A stretch of 37,607 nucleotides of DNA, from NCBI GenBank assembly GCA_017961765.1, contig JAGCWQ010000018.1:1-37607 (forward strand), written 5' to 3'. The notes under the pieces are model-generated. The model saw only the letters and a list, made by a program, of their open reading frames with translations, had not been told where the DNA came from and did no database searches. A program made the position numbers and the translations under genes. Numbering within the stretch: position 1 is the stretch's first letter; each line of letters opens with the position of its first letter. The DNA is from Paludibacteraceae bacterium (GTDB lineage: Bacteria; Bacteroidota; Bacteroidia; Bacteroidales; Paludibacteraceae). Below, piece by piece: positions 7,401-15,855 of this stretch.

Positions 7401-8795
7401 TCATCCTAGAATGAACGTCTCTTGGAGGATGAAAAAGAGAGCTCCTGCCAAATAGCCAAGCAGGGCGAAGAAACTGATGTGTTTGAGATACCAAACGAAG
7501 TCCACTTTCTCCAATCCCATGACTACCACGCCTGCCGCGGATCCGATGATGAGGATGCTGCCTCCAACCCCGGCACAATAGGAGAGGAAGAGCCAGAAGG
7601 TGCCGTCCTGCATAAATGGAACCAACGATGCTTCACAGCCTGCTGGGGCTATCTCATACATGCCCATTGCACCCGCTACCAAAGGGACATTGTCCACGAT
7701 GGAGGACAAGACTCCAATGAGGATGTTGATGAGATAGATGTTGTGGAACTTCTCTTCCAAGAAGAGGGATAGCTCGTGGAGGATTCCGGCGCATTGCAAG
7801 GCGGCCACTGACATTAAAATGCCCAGGAAGAACAAGATAGTGGTGAAATCGATGCGTCCCAAAATGACGGATATCCTTGCTTTGGAGGATTCGGGTACGT
7901 TCCTCTTTCTGCCGTACATCTTCTCCGTGTAGATCCAAAGTAGCCCCAATCCAAGTAGAATGCCCAAGAAGGGAGGAAGGTGGGTGATGGATTTAAAAAT
8001 CGGCACGAAGATGAGGCATCCCACGCCCAAGAAGAAGATGAACTTCTGCTCGAAAGGGGTGATGATGTCGCAGGTTGACAAGGTGCGTTGGGTTTTCTCT
8101 TCCGTCACGGCTTGCAATTCTCCTTTCAGTAGGAAACTGATACAGAGGATCGGAACGAAAGCCGATAGGATGGAAGGTCCGATTAGCGAAGGTATGAGGT
8201 GTTGCGTGGTCACGTTTCCTTTCACCCAAAGCATGATGGTGGTCACGTCTCCGATAGGGGAGAAGGCGCCGCCGCTGTTGGCCGCCATGATGATGGAGCA
8301 GGCGAAGAGCCAACGTTCCTTTTTGTCAGCCACCAATTTACGGAGTAGCATTACCATGACGATGGTCGTCGTCAGGTTGTCGAGGATGGCCGACATGAAG
8401 AAGGTGATGATGGAGAGTGTCCAAAGCAATTTCTTCTTGCTCTTGGTCGTTATTTTGTCCGTGATGATGGAGAATCCTCCGTGGACGTCGATCAGTTCGA
8501 CGATGGTCATGGCACCCATCAGGAAGAAGAGAATCTCGGCCACGTCTCCCACATGTTCAATGATTTGCGTTTCGGTCACGTAGTGGATGACGTTGTGGGT
8601 GATGTCGCTGCTGCCTGCGTTGAATGCAATAAACTCCTCTACGGAAGGCAGATATGCCTGAGCGTAGTAGATATAGATTGTCCATAGGAGGGAGGCTAAC
8701 AACAGGGCGGGTGCCGCTTTGTTGACTTTCAAATTGTGTTCCAAGGCTATGCATGCATACCCAATCAGGAACAGGATAATCATTAGTGTGACCAT
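7401..8795 (-). CDS. nhaD: Na+/H+ antiporter, NhaD family (copy B)
   Basis: Second NhaD-type antiporter, 464 aa, with the same motifs as the downstream copy (ILDNLTTTIVMVMLL, GGAFSPIGDVTTIMLW, SSIVDNVPLVAGAMG, GSILIIGSAAGVVV). The proteins are collinear, nearly identical through the transport core, and differ mainly in the early loop (residues 47-75) and in a loop near 225-245. Long stretches are identical at the nucleotide level with a constant offset of about 1610 bp, pointing to recent tandem duplication or continuing gene conversion. The variable loops are candidates for altered ion or pH response. Confidence 0.93.
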   Translation of the reverse strand: MVTLMIILFLIGYACIALEHNLKVNKAAPALLLASLLWTIYIYYAQAYLPSVEEFIAFNAGSSDITHNVIHYVTETQIIEHVGDVAEILFFLMGAMTIVELIDVHGGFSIITDKITTKSKKKLLWTLSIITFFMSAILDNLTTTIVMVMLLRKLVADKKERWLFACSIIMAANSGGAFSPIGDVTTIMLWVKGNVTTQHLIPSLIGPSILSAFVPILCISFLLKGELQAVTEEKTQRTLSTCDIITPFEQKFIFFLGVGCLIFVPIFKSITHLPPFLGILLGLGLLWIYTEKMYGRKRNVPESSKARISVILGRIDFTTILFFLGILMSVAALQCAGILHELSLFLEEKFHNIYLINILIGVLSSIVDNVPLVAGAMGMYEIAPAGCEASLVPFMQDGTFWLFLSYCAGVGGSILIIGSAAGVVVMGLEKVDFVWYLKHISFFALLGYLAGALFFILQETFILG

Positions 8796-8858
8796 GTTCG
8801 TTTTCTTAAAACTACGGGAGGAATCGTTTATTGGTTCGTCCTTTCGGAAATGTTATTG

Positions 8859-8866
8859 CAAAGTTA
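8859..8866 (-). promoter_or_regulatory. Candidate -7 box of nhaD copy B
   Basis: The minus strand reads TAACTTTG, a match to TAnnTTTG, 64 bases upstream of the start, almost the same distance as in copy A. Flanks resemble copy A (TTTGCAA), so the promoter was probably duplicated with the gene. The rest of the divergent gap (8796-9166) holds only this and the promoter at 9083-9113. Confidence 0.4.
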
Positions 8867-9082
8867 GAGAATATATCTCTTCATTATTCTGTGCTTGGAA
8901 ACTTTGTTTGAAAATAGTAATGGATCTTTCATTAAGACTCTTAGAATCGAATCGGTTTAAAATTAATTCAAAATGTCATTGGAGAAGGTTCGTTTGCCCC
9001 ATAGGCTTCCAGCCAATCAAGAATGTTTAATGGATTTTGTTTGCAAATGATATCCGTCGCAAAACAGACTAGAGCTTAAATA

Positions 9083-9113
9083 TTTCCTAATTCTCAAAAT
9101 TTCCCTAAATTTG
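9083..9113 (+). promoter_or_regulatory. Bacteroides-type promoter of the MscS-family gene
   Basis: TTTC (9083-9086), a 19-bp spacer and TAAATTTG (9106-9113) match the -33 TTTG / -7 TAnnTTTG promoter with one mismatch. It lies 54 bases before the start codon. The same arrangement recurs at 18171-18201. Confidence 0.6.
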
Positions 9114-9166
9114 CTTTTTCGGGAGCATCGTCATGGCCTCCCGTCTCAATTTAGAATGGTCGGAAA

Positions 9167-11827
9167 ATGAAGAGGTATTATAGTTTATTATTGTTGTTCC
9201 TGCTGAGTTCTTTTTCAGTGAGTGCTGTCTTGAAGGAGAAGGATTTGGAGCAGACGCTGAAGGTCCTTCGTGCAGAGTTGGAGAACTATAGGCAGGAGCA
9301 GGATACAATCCTGAAATGGTATGGAACTATCAGCGAGAAGCAACACCAACAGTTGATTGCGACGATGCGGCGTAGCGAGCAGACGGCGTTGATGCTCTAT
9401 TCCCAAAAGAAAAACTATACATTCGACTTGTCTTATGCCTGCCACGAGGCTACAGAACAGTATAAGGATTTCAAAAAGAACGTTTTGCCCTTCCAATCCA
9501 TATTGGACAACTACAAGTTGGAGGTGGACCGCTATAACAACATCATCGAGGTGCTAGAGTCGTTGCCACCTAGAAAGCATGCACTCAGAGGCTTGGATTC
9601 GCTCGCCCGTCATCGTCGTATCCACATGAATGAGGAGGGACAGTTGGACTCAGTTCCTATTTCGGTTCCTCGTGCTTCGCAAGCCATGAGGGCGAGCATG
9701 AGGGTGCTCTCGGACAGTGCCCGAAATGTCTTCCTGCTGAGCCAGACGTCACAGGCCGATCGTGACTCTTGTTTGGCCTTGGCGCACATCATCCGTGACC
9801 ATCTGATCTATCTTTACAATGGTGTTTCGAAAGACAGCGAGCACTACCAGTTTGTGGAAAACCGTTTGAAGAAGGTGAACGACTATGCCATGGAACGCTA
9901 TGCGGACATCAAAGATTTCATTTTCGTGAATGGAAGCGGCTCCTATATCTCTATTCTGTCCCAATTCCCGTTCTATTTTCAAAGTGCGGCTAATGATGTG
10001 AAAGATAAGTATTTGCCTTCTAGAGACGACTCTTCCCGTTCGCAGTGGCGGGGCGTGGTGGTGTTGGCTTTGCCTTTTTTCATCTTCTTTTACTTGATCT
10101 TAGCCTTCCTGCTCAGCAACTTCATCATCCGGGTGGCAATGCCTAAGAAATACAAGACGCGCGATTTCAGGGAGAAGAAGCAATACTTCATCTTGGCTGT
10201 CTCGATGATTCTCTTTTCATTGGTGCTCTTCTTGTTGCGTATGTTCATGACGCACAATTTCTTCCTGATGGCGAGCAAACTCTTGTTGGAGTATTCTGGC
10301 TTGGTGGCGACTGTCATGATGTCGCTTTTGCTACGTGCGAAGTCCGACCAGATTAAGAGCTGTTTCTTGATCTATACGCCGATTTTGCTCATGGGATTCA
10401 TCATCATCGTTTTCCGTATTATCTTCATTACCAATTCGGTAGTAAGCTTAATCTTCCCTCCAATCTTGTTGTTGTTCACGATTTGGCAGTGGCGGTGCAT
10501 CCATAAGCACAAGAAGAATGTCCGTTTCAGCGATGTTTTCTATACGTTGATTTCGTTTGTGGTGATGTTGGTCTCTTGTGTGGCGAGTTGGTACGGCTAT
10601 TCGTTGCTTTCCGTGCAAATTTTCATCTGGTGGATCTTCCAATTAATGGCAATCCAAGCGATTACCTGTGTTTATGATTTGACGCTTCAGTATGAGCGTA
10701 AGTCTTTGATGACGAAGGTGAAACAGCAGAATCCATCGTTGTCTTCGGAGAAGGTTCGAAAGACGGTCTATGATATGATGCATCCGACGAAGAAGACGGC
10801 GGGCGACAATATTTTCTTTACTTGGTTCTACGATCTGTTTGTCATGACGTTGGTTCCCGTTTTCTCTGTCCTTTCGATTCTCTTCTGTCTCTATCTCACG
10901 TCGAGTGTCTTCGACTTGATTGATTCAGCGAAGGAACTCTTCTACATCAACTTCATCAATGTGCAGGGCGTCTGCGAGTTGTCGTTGTGGAAAATATCCT
11001 TGATATCCTTGATTTTCTTCGTCTTTCGCTTTGTCAGCTATGTTTCAAAGGCGTTCTATAAACGTTATAAGGTTCAGAACAATGCTGATTTGACGGAGGC
11101 GAACATTACGTTGGCCAACAATATCATTTCGATTTTGGTGTGGGGCTTCTTCTTTGTCTTCATTTTGGTTTTGCTTCGTGTGCCTAAATCGGGCATCTCC
11201 ATTGTGACGGCAGGTTTGGCTACGGGTGTCGGTTTTGCCTTGAAGGATGTCTTGGAGAACTTCATCTATGGCTTGTCCTTGATGTCGGGTCGTATCCGAG
11301 TGGGCGATTGGGTGGAGTGCGACGGTATTCGTGGAAAGGTCGATTCCATCACCTACCAAAGTACGCAAATAGAGACGTTGGACGGAAGTGTCATCGCTAT
11401 CTTGAATACCTCGTTGTTCAACAAGAGTTTCAAGAACCTGACGAAAAACCATGGCTACGAATATGTGAAGATATCGGTCGGAGTCTCTTATGGGGCGGAT
11501 ATTGAGCAGGTGCGCAATCTGCTATTGGCTTCCTTGTCCGAGTTGAAGACTATGCGTTTGGTGGATGTGCCTTTGGTGAACAAGAAACTGGTGGCGACAG
11601 ACGAGCGGACGTTGGTCGATTTTGATCGGGGCATCCGAATCTACTTGGACGATTTCGGGGACAACAGCCTCAATCTGGTGGTCGGCTTTTGGGCGTTGGT
11701 GATTCAGAAGACCTATATAGCATCGAAGGTGAAGGAGACTATATACAAGACGTTGAACGACAACAATATTGAGATTCCATTCCCACAACGTACGGTCTAT
11801 ATCAAGGAGTTACCGAAAACAGTCTAA
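9167..11827 (+). CDS. Large MscS-family mechanosensitive ion channel
   Basis: Inner-membrane tension-gated channel releasing solutes on hypo-osmotic shock. The 886-aa product has a signal peptide (residues 1-20), then an extracytoplasmic, helix-rich domain to about residue 290 with coiled-coil character (LEQTLKVLRAELENYRQEQD), then many membrane segments from about 296 to 660. The MscS pore helix and beta domain follow: GISIVTAGLATGVGFALKD, then SGRIRVGDWVECDGIRGKV (about residues 706-725), then the alpha/beta cytoplasmic domain to the C-terminus. The layout resembles the MscK/MscM (KefA, YjeP) giant channels, although it is shorter. It is transcribed alone from a good promoter. The long extracytoplasmic part may sense the cell wall; that is inference. 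Confidence 0.9.
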   Translation: MKRYYSLLLLFLLSSFSVSAVLKEKDLEQTLKVLRAELENYRQEQDTILKWYGTISEKQHQQLIATMRRSEQTALMLYSQKKNYTFDLSYACHEATEQYKDFKKNVLPFQSILDNYKLEVDRYNNIIEVLESLPPRKHALRGLDSLARHRRIHMNEEGQLDSVPISVPRASQAMRASMRVLSDSARNVFLLSQTSQADRDSCLALAHIIRDHLIYLYNGVSKDSEHYQFVENRLKKVNDYAMERYADIKDFIFVNGSGSYISILSQFPFYFQSAANDVKDKYLPSRDDSSRSQWRGVVVLALPFFIFFYLILAFLLSNFIIRVAMPKKYKTRDFREKKQYFILAVSMILFSLVLFLLRMFMTHNFFLMASKLLLEYSGLVATVMMSLLLRAKSDQIKSCFLIYTPILLMGFIIIVFRIIFITNSVVSLIFPPILLLFTIWQWRCIHKHKKNVRFSDVFYTLISFVVMLVSCVASWYGYSLLSVQIFIWWIFQLMAIQAITCVYDLTLQYERKSLMTKVKQQNPSLSSEKVRKTVYDMMHPTKKTAGDNIFFTWFYDLFVMTLVPVFSVLSILFCLYLTSSVFDLIDSAKELFYINFINVQGVCELSLWKISLISLIFFVFRFVSYVSKAFYKRYKVQNNADLTEANITLANNIISILVWGFFFVFILVLLRVPKSGISIVTAGLATGVGFALKDVLENFIYGLSLMSGRIRVGDWVECDGIRGKVDSITYQSTQIETLDGSVIAILNTSLFNKSFKNLTKNHGYEYVKISVGVSYGADIEQVRNLLLASLSELKTMRLVDVPLVNKKLVATDERTLVDFDRGIRIYLDDFGDNSLNLVVGFWALVIQKTYIASKVKETIYKTLNDNNIEIPFPQRTVYIKELPKTV

Positions 11828-11853
11828 TTAGGAATACCTGCGATTATGTCTAT

Positions 11854-11878
11854 CCGATGGCACTGTAAGTGCTGTCGG
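11854..11878 (+). other. Hairpin after the MscS-family gene
   Basis: ccgatggcact and agtgctgtcgg pair over 11 positions (two G-U) around loop gta, 27 bases past the stop codon. No T-run follows, so a terminator function is uncertain. The rest of the gap to 12053 shows only the -7 box at 12016. Confidence 0.4.
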
Positions 11879-12015
11879 TGGCTACGGCAGGGCGTAGGCT
11901 GAAGTCAACGCTTTCTATGAGACATGGGTTTCCTTTCCCAATGCTTTCAAAAACGTCAGACGAAAATCTTTTCACTATTTTTCCCTAAAACGCTTCTTTT
12001 TTAGAATGCACCTAT

Positions 12016-12023
12016 TATCTTTG
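12016..12023 (+). promoter_or_regulatory. -7 box of the lipoprotein gene
   Basis: TATCTTTG is an exact TAnnTTTG match 31 bases before the ATG at 12054. The -33 region at the right distance is only T-rich and lacks TTTG. Confidence 0.45.
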
Positions 12024-12053
12024 TTGCATGTTTAACCCTAATATTTGGAAAAA

Positions 12054-12794
12054 ATGACAAAATTTAGATTATTTTTTTTGACATCCCTATTGGCGGGATT
12101 CTCATTGACATTCACTGCTTGCGATAAGGATGATGACGACGATGATGACAAGAAGAACGACGAGCAAGTTGATAACAAGGATAATGACGAAGAAGGGAAT
12201 GAAACCTCTGCTAGTTCTTTGGTAGGTAGCTGGAAAATTAATATTGCTAAATCTACTGAACAGGTTTGGTTGAATGGTAATGACTTGGGTGAAGGTAAGG
12301 AAGATCCTGATGATCCGATGACGGAAGATGACTTCATGTTTGGAGGCAACGTTAAATTCAATTCAGATGGAACGTGTTCTCTTAAAACAGGAGAGGATGC
12401 TACTTACCAATTGGATGGAACACAATTGTCTTTAACTTACACGATGGATGGAAAGAGTGTGACCCTTCAAAAGGGTGCAGATGCTGCCGAAATTGCTAAA
12501 GCGTTCTCGGAGTCAATGGGTGTTGAGGCTTCTCTCGTCACTCTTAAGTCCTCTAAGATAGATGATCTTCAGGCTGTAGTAGAGGAGGATGGTAAAGTAT
12601 TGCATATCAAGACAACCTCAACCTCTGTTATGGATCTTTCTCAGATCAAGCAAATGGCAGAAACAAATCCTGAATATTCATTTGCGTTGTTAGGCTTTTC
12701 TATGATGGGTGTTACTGATTTCAGTAATATTTCATTCAAGATGACAACTGATGATGTCTATGACAAGGAAGGTATCAAGTTGGTAGCAAAGTAA
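12054..12794 (+). CDS. Lipocalin-like lipoprotein with acidic surface-export tract
   Basis: Signal peptide II with the lipobox LTFTAC (Cys near residue 22) is followed by CDKDDDDDDDKKNDEQ. An acidic run straight after the lipidated cysteine is the established lipoprotein export signal of Bacteroidota, so surface display is likely. A long Asp/Glu/Asn/Lys linker leads to a lipocalin-like beta-barrel domain starting LVGSWKINIAKSTEQVW and continuing through NVKFNSDGTCSLKT and YQLDGTQLSLTYTMDG, a pattern of small secreted Bacteroidales lipocalin-like proteins. I start at the ATG at 12054, not the TTG nine bases earlier, because it gives the standard N-terminus MTKFRLFFLTS. The ligand is unknown. 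It is followed 9 bp later by a META-like gene. Confidence 0.75.
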   Translation: MTKFRLFFLTSLLAGFSLTFTACDKDDDDDDDKKNDEQVDNKDNDEEGNETSASSLVGSWKINIAKSTEQVWLNGNDLGEGKEDPDDPMTEDDFMFGGNVKFNSDGTCSLKTGEDATYQLDGTQLSLTYTMDGKSVTLQKGADAAEIAKAFSESMGVEASLVTLKSSKIDDLQAVVEEDGKVLHIKTTSTSVMDLSQIKQMAETNPEYSFALLGFSMMGVTDFSNISFKMTTDDVYDKEGIKLVAK

Positions 12795-12803
12795 TAAAAT
12801 CAT

Positions 12804-13196
12804 TTGAAAAGAATAATTTCAGCAATCTTAGTGGTTGCGTCGGTATCGCTTTCTTGCGCTCCCGCTGTTTCTCTGAAGGGAGATTGGAACGTAGTTTCCG
12901 CCTATGGGTTGGGAGCTGCAGAGGAGTTGCCTCTGCCTTACATCTCTTTCCAAGATTCGGGAAGGGTGTCGGGCAGTACGGGTGTGAACCTCTTCTCTGG
13001 AGGCTATAAGGCTAAAGGACAATCTCTCTCTTTCGAGAATATAGGGATGACCCGCCGGGGTGCTGCTGTGGGAATGGATGTGGAGAATGCCATTAAAAAG
13101 GCCTTCGATTCCGCCTTCTCCTATCAGGCAAAAGGCGAGGAACTGATCATCCGTGATGAGGATGGCAAGGAGGTAATGATACTGAAAAAGAAATGA
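12804..13196 (+). CDS. META-domain (HslJ-like) lipoprotein with TTG start
   Basis: 130 aa: signal peptide MKRIISAILVVASVSLSC with a lipobox-like cysteine at residue 18, then a single META-like domain: SLKGDWNVVSAYG, ISFQDSGRVSGSTGVNLFSG, YKAKGQSLSFENIGMTRRGA. META domains occur in HslJ and other envelope stress proteins; the biochemical role is unknown. The usual TxMAC segment is replaced by TRRGA, and the cysteine of TGCN by Val, so the paired cysteines of typical members are absent. The start must be TTG: an in-frame stop lies nine bases upstream and no ATG occurs before the signal peptide. It is probably co-transcribed with the preceding lipoprotein and ends at a strong terminator. Confidence 0.75.
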   Translation: MKRIISAILVVASVSLSCAPAVSLKGDWNVVSAYGLGAAEELPLPYISFQDSGRVSGSTGVNLFSGGYKAKGQSLSFENIGMTRRGAAVGMDVENAIKKAFDSAFSYQAKGEELIIRDEDGKEVMILKKK

Positions 13197-13207
13197 AAAC
13201 AAACAGA

Positions 13208-13239
13208 AAGGTGGGTTTCGAAAGAAATCCACCTTTTTT
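13208..13239 (+). terminator. Terminator after the META-domain gene
   Basis: aaggtgggtttc (13208-13219) pairs with gaaatccacctt (13224-13235) around a GAAA loop, with a run of six T at 13234-13239. Confidence 0.92.
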
Positions 13240-13290
13240 GATAGGGCAGCCGCAGCGGGTCGTGCCGGTTATGCTTAGAAATCAAGATGC

Positions 13291-13494
13291 TTAATTGGCA
13301 TTCAGGTCTTCCAAGATTTTGTTTACCTCGTTTTCTGTGCCGTATAGTTTTTCTTTGCAGAATTTGATGAGTTCTGTGGCGCGTTTCGCCTTGGCAGCGA
13401 GGTCGTCTATCTCCATCTGGTTCTCTTCCATCTCTCGGATGATCTCTTCCAATTCGGTGATGGATTCTTTGTAGGTGGTTGCTTTTTTTGCCAT
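13291..13494 (-). CDS. xseB: Exodeoxyribonuclease VII small subunit
   Basis: Small subunit of ExoVII, which binds the helical C-terminal region of XseA and enables processive single-strand DNA degradation. The 67-aa product shows the XseB pattern: TYKESITELEEIIREMEE, a short loop with E/D, then a second helix AAKAKRATELIKFCKEKL ending near EVNKILEDL. Length is typical. It lies 51 bp downstream of xseA on the same strand. Confidence 0.93.
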   Translation of the reverse strand: MAKKATTYKESITELEEIIREMEENQMEIDDLAAKAKRATELIKFCKEKLYGTENEVNKILEDLNAN

Positions 13495-13545
13495 TGCTAT
13501 ATCGTTTTTGTTTTTTCTGTTTTAGAATAGAGTCCCTTGGAAGGG

Positions 13546-14919
13546 TTAATCTACTGTACTCTCTATTTTCCCCTTTGCGAATAGGGTGGTAATCTTTTCC
13601 CCATGTTTCAGGGAGGAGGCGTTCTTGACGGCCTTCCCGTTTTTCAGTGTGATGGAGTAGCCTCGTTTTAGAATCTGTTCGGGAGACAACAACTTGGCCG
13701 ACACCTCTTTGGCTTGCAGTCTTCCCCGCTCCTCTGCGATGGTGGTGGATAGTTTCTGAATCAGAGTGGCTCGAAGTTGGCTGATATAGTCAGCCTCGAT
13801 TCGCAGATTCTCCCGAAGAATGTTTTTCAGGAGTTCGCCTTGCTTCTCTGTGGAGTTCCGTTCTTCCTGGATTCGTGTTTGGATGGCCGATCGTAGGCGG
13901 TTGCCGATTCTCTCCGTAAAGATGTGTTCGTCCCTCATCTTGTTTGCCGTTAGTAGCGACAGGTTGGAGGCGAGGTATTTCAAACGCAATCGGTTCTGTG
14001 TGATGCACTCCTCTATGATGTCGTGCAAGGATTCCGTCAGTTCGTCCAATTGGGCGACCGTCTCCTCCATTCTCTTGATGATGAATTCCGCCACGGCTGT
14101 AGGCGTTTTGCAGCGGGTGTTGGCCACCATGTCCACCACCGAGTTGTCCCGCTCGTGTCCGATGCCCGTGATGATGGGGAGGGGGAACTGTGCGCAGCAG
14201 GAAGCCAAATCGTATTCGTCAAAAGCCAGCAAGTCGGTTGTCGCCCCACCGCCTCGGATGATGACCACCGCATCGAAATTTTCCTGTTCCTCATAGATCT
14301 TGTCCAAGGCATCGATGATGGAGGCCGCCGCCTCGTCGCCCTGCATGAGGGAGGGGTAGAGCCGGGTGGAGAAGGAAAACTCCTTCCGTTTGTTCAGTTG
14401 GTCCATGAAATCGCCATACCCTGCTGCCGTCTCCGAGGAGATGATGGCAATTTTGCGCAAGGGGGTGGGCAGTTTCAGGGAGTGGTTCATGTCCCAGATG
14501 CCGTCGTCGTGCAGTTGTTGGATGACCTTCTGCTTGTTGATGGCAAGGTTGCCGATGGTGAACGACGGTTCGATGTCGTGTATGTAGCAGCTGAATCCGA
14601 ATTTCTCGCTGAAAGTGGGGGTGACGGCCACCATGATTTTCATGCCCGTTTTGAGGGTCTGACCGGTCTCCTTGAAGAAGTAGGGCTTGATCAGTCGGTA
14701 GGTGTCTGCCCAGATGATGGCTTTACACTTGGCGAGGATGGTTGATTGGATGGTTTCATCCTTCTCCACCAACTCCATGTAGCAGTGGCCATGACTGGAG
14801 TTCTCGTTGATGTCGCTAATCTCCGCACGGATCCAGTAGCTGTCCTCCACGTTGTCGGCGATAATGCCCTTGATTTCGGCCAGCAGTTCGCTGAGGGATA
14901 TGGATTCAATGTCAGCCAT
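13546..14919 (-). CDS. xseA: Exodeoxyribonuclease VII large subunit
   Basis: Catalytic subunit of ExoVII, a bidirectional single-strand DNA exonuclease acting in repair. The 457-aa product has an N-terminal OB-fold (about residues 6-110: WIRAEISDINENSSHGHCYMEL), a catalytic domain with IIRGGGATTDLLAFDEYDLA (about 220-239) and GIGHERDNSVVDMVANTR (252-269) followed by KTPTAVAEFI, a long coiled-coil region from about 285 to 420, and the C-terminal KRGYSITLKNGK motif. It starts 4 bp after the MORN-repeat gene and precedes xseB, so the three are likely one operon. Confidence 0.96.
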   Translation of the reverse strand: MADIESISLSELLAEIKGIIADNVEDSYWIRAEISDINENSSHGHCYMELVEKDETIQSTILAKCKAIIWADTYRLIKPYFFKETGQTLKTGMKIMVAVTPTFSEKFGFSCYIHDIEPSFTIGNLAINKQKVIQQLHDDGIWDMNHSLKLPTPLRKIAIISSETAAGYGDFMDQLNKRKEFSFSTRLYPSLMQGDEAAASIIDALDKIYEEQENFDAVVIIRGGGATTDLLAFDEYDLASCCAQFPLPIITGIGHERDNSVVDMVANTRCKTPTAVAEFIIKRMEETVAQLDELTESLHDIIEECITQNRLRLKYLASNLSLLTANKMRDEHIFTERIGNRLRSAIQTRIQEERNSTEKQGELLKNILRENLRIEADYISQLRATLIQKLSTTIAEERGRLQAKEVSAKLLSPEQILKRGYSITLKNGKAVKNASSLKHGEKITTLFAKGKIESTVD

Positions 14920-14922
14920 ATA

Positions 14923-15708
14923 TTACATGCCTTTTACGCTTGCACCAGGAACCAGTTCGGTTGGCTCTCGGTAGAGGTTGTGCTCGGCCTCCTTTTTGTC
15001 GAAGGTCTTGCTGTGCTGCTTGTTCTGTTCCTTGGCGTTGGTCTGTTTGCCGTTCTTGTCGTAGGTCAGCACTTCGTCCACCTCGCCTTTTTCGTTGTAT
15101 ATCTTCCATTCACCGACTCTTTTGCCGTTGAGATGTTGTCCAGTGATGGTGGGTTTCTCGTTCCCTTCGTAGAGTTTATAGAATCCGTTCTCCACGCCGT
15201 TTTCGTATTCCACTTCGGAATATTTCTTACCATCTTGCAGGAAGGCTCTCTTCACACCGTTGATTTTGTCTTTGGTGTAGGGAATCTCTTCGATGACAGC
15301 TCCGTCCCCGGCATAGGATTTAGCCAAGCCGTTCCTTACTCCGTTCTTATATTGCTCGCTGGAGACCAATTTTCCTTCGTTATAGAACTTCCATTCGCCC
15401 TCTTTCTGTTTTCCGTTGTAGGCACCGGTCATGGAGAGTGTCTTTCCGTCCTCCTCGTAGATTTCGACGGTGGAATAGTCGCCTTTGGTGTAGGTCTGGA
15501 CTAATTTCAACTTGCCCGACTCAAAATATCTCTTGAAAGTGCCGACGGGTTTGTCGTCTTTGAATTGGCCTTCGTACATGAGGTTGCCGTTGGCGTAGGT
15601 TTTGCTCCATGCGCCTTGCTTGCGGCCTTTGTTGTCTGTTTCGTTGGGTGCCGCCATTGCGCAGAGGAGGCTGAACCCTGTGAGAAGAAGAACTATGAAT
15701 CGTTTCAT
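14923..15708 (-). CDS. Secreted MORN-repeat (YwqK-like) protein
   Basis: A signal peptide (residues 1-20, MKRFIVLLLTGFSLLCAMAA) is followed by about seven MORN_2-type beta-hairpin repeats with the pattern G.w..y...G.l: RKQGAWSKTYANGNLMYEG, PVGTFKRYFESGKLKL, KEGEWKFYNEGKLVSSE, RVGEWKIYNEKGEVDEV. The C-terminus (from about residue 220) is hydrophilic and repeat-free. Such proteins are common in Bacteroidota and often labelled YwqK-family antitoxins; with a signal peptide and no toxin partner, a structural or envelope role fits better. It is first in the xseA-xseB operon, which is an odd pairing for an exported protein. Confidence 0.75.
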   Translation of the reverse strand: MKRFIVLLLTGFSLLCAMAAPNETDNKGRKQGAWSKTYANGNLMYEGQFKDDKPVGTFKRYFESGKLKLVQTYTKGDYSTVEIYEEDGKTLSMTGAYNGKQKEGEWKFYNEGKLVSSEQYKNGVRNGLAKSYAGDGAVIEEIPYTKDKINGVKRAFLQDGKKYSEVEYENGVENGFYKLYEGNEKPTITGQHLNGKRVGEWKIYNEKGEVDEVLTYDKNGKQTNAKEQNKQHSKTFDKKEAEHNLYREPTELVPGASVKGM

Positions 15709-15734
15709 TTTATTTCTTGGTTTTTATGTTTTTG

Positions 15735-15742
15735 CAAAAATA
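15735..15742 (-). promoter_or_regulatory. Candidate -7 box of the MORN-xseAB operon
   Basis: The minus strand reads TATTTTTG, an exact TAnnTTTG match 27 bases before the start codon at 15708. No clear -33 partner. Confidence 0.4.
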
Positions 15743-15855
15743 GCAAATGGCGTGGATTTTTCTCCTCCGACTTGTTTTAAAAAAGTGAAAGGAGCGCCAC
15801 TCTCTCCTAAAAAGCACAAAAATGGAGGGAAAAGAGTCTCTTCAAAATTTCCCCC

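Noticed and set aside
14923-15708. MORN-repeat protein as a toxin-antitoxin antitoxin (YwqK label)
   Set aside because: It has a clear signal peptide and no partner toxin gene.
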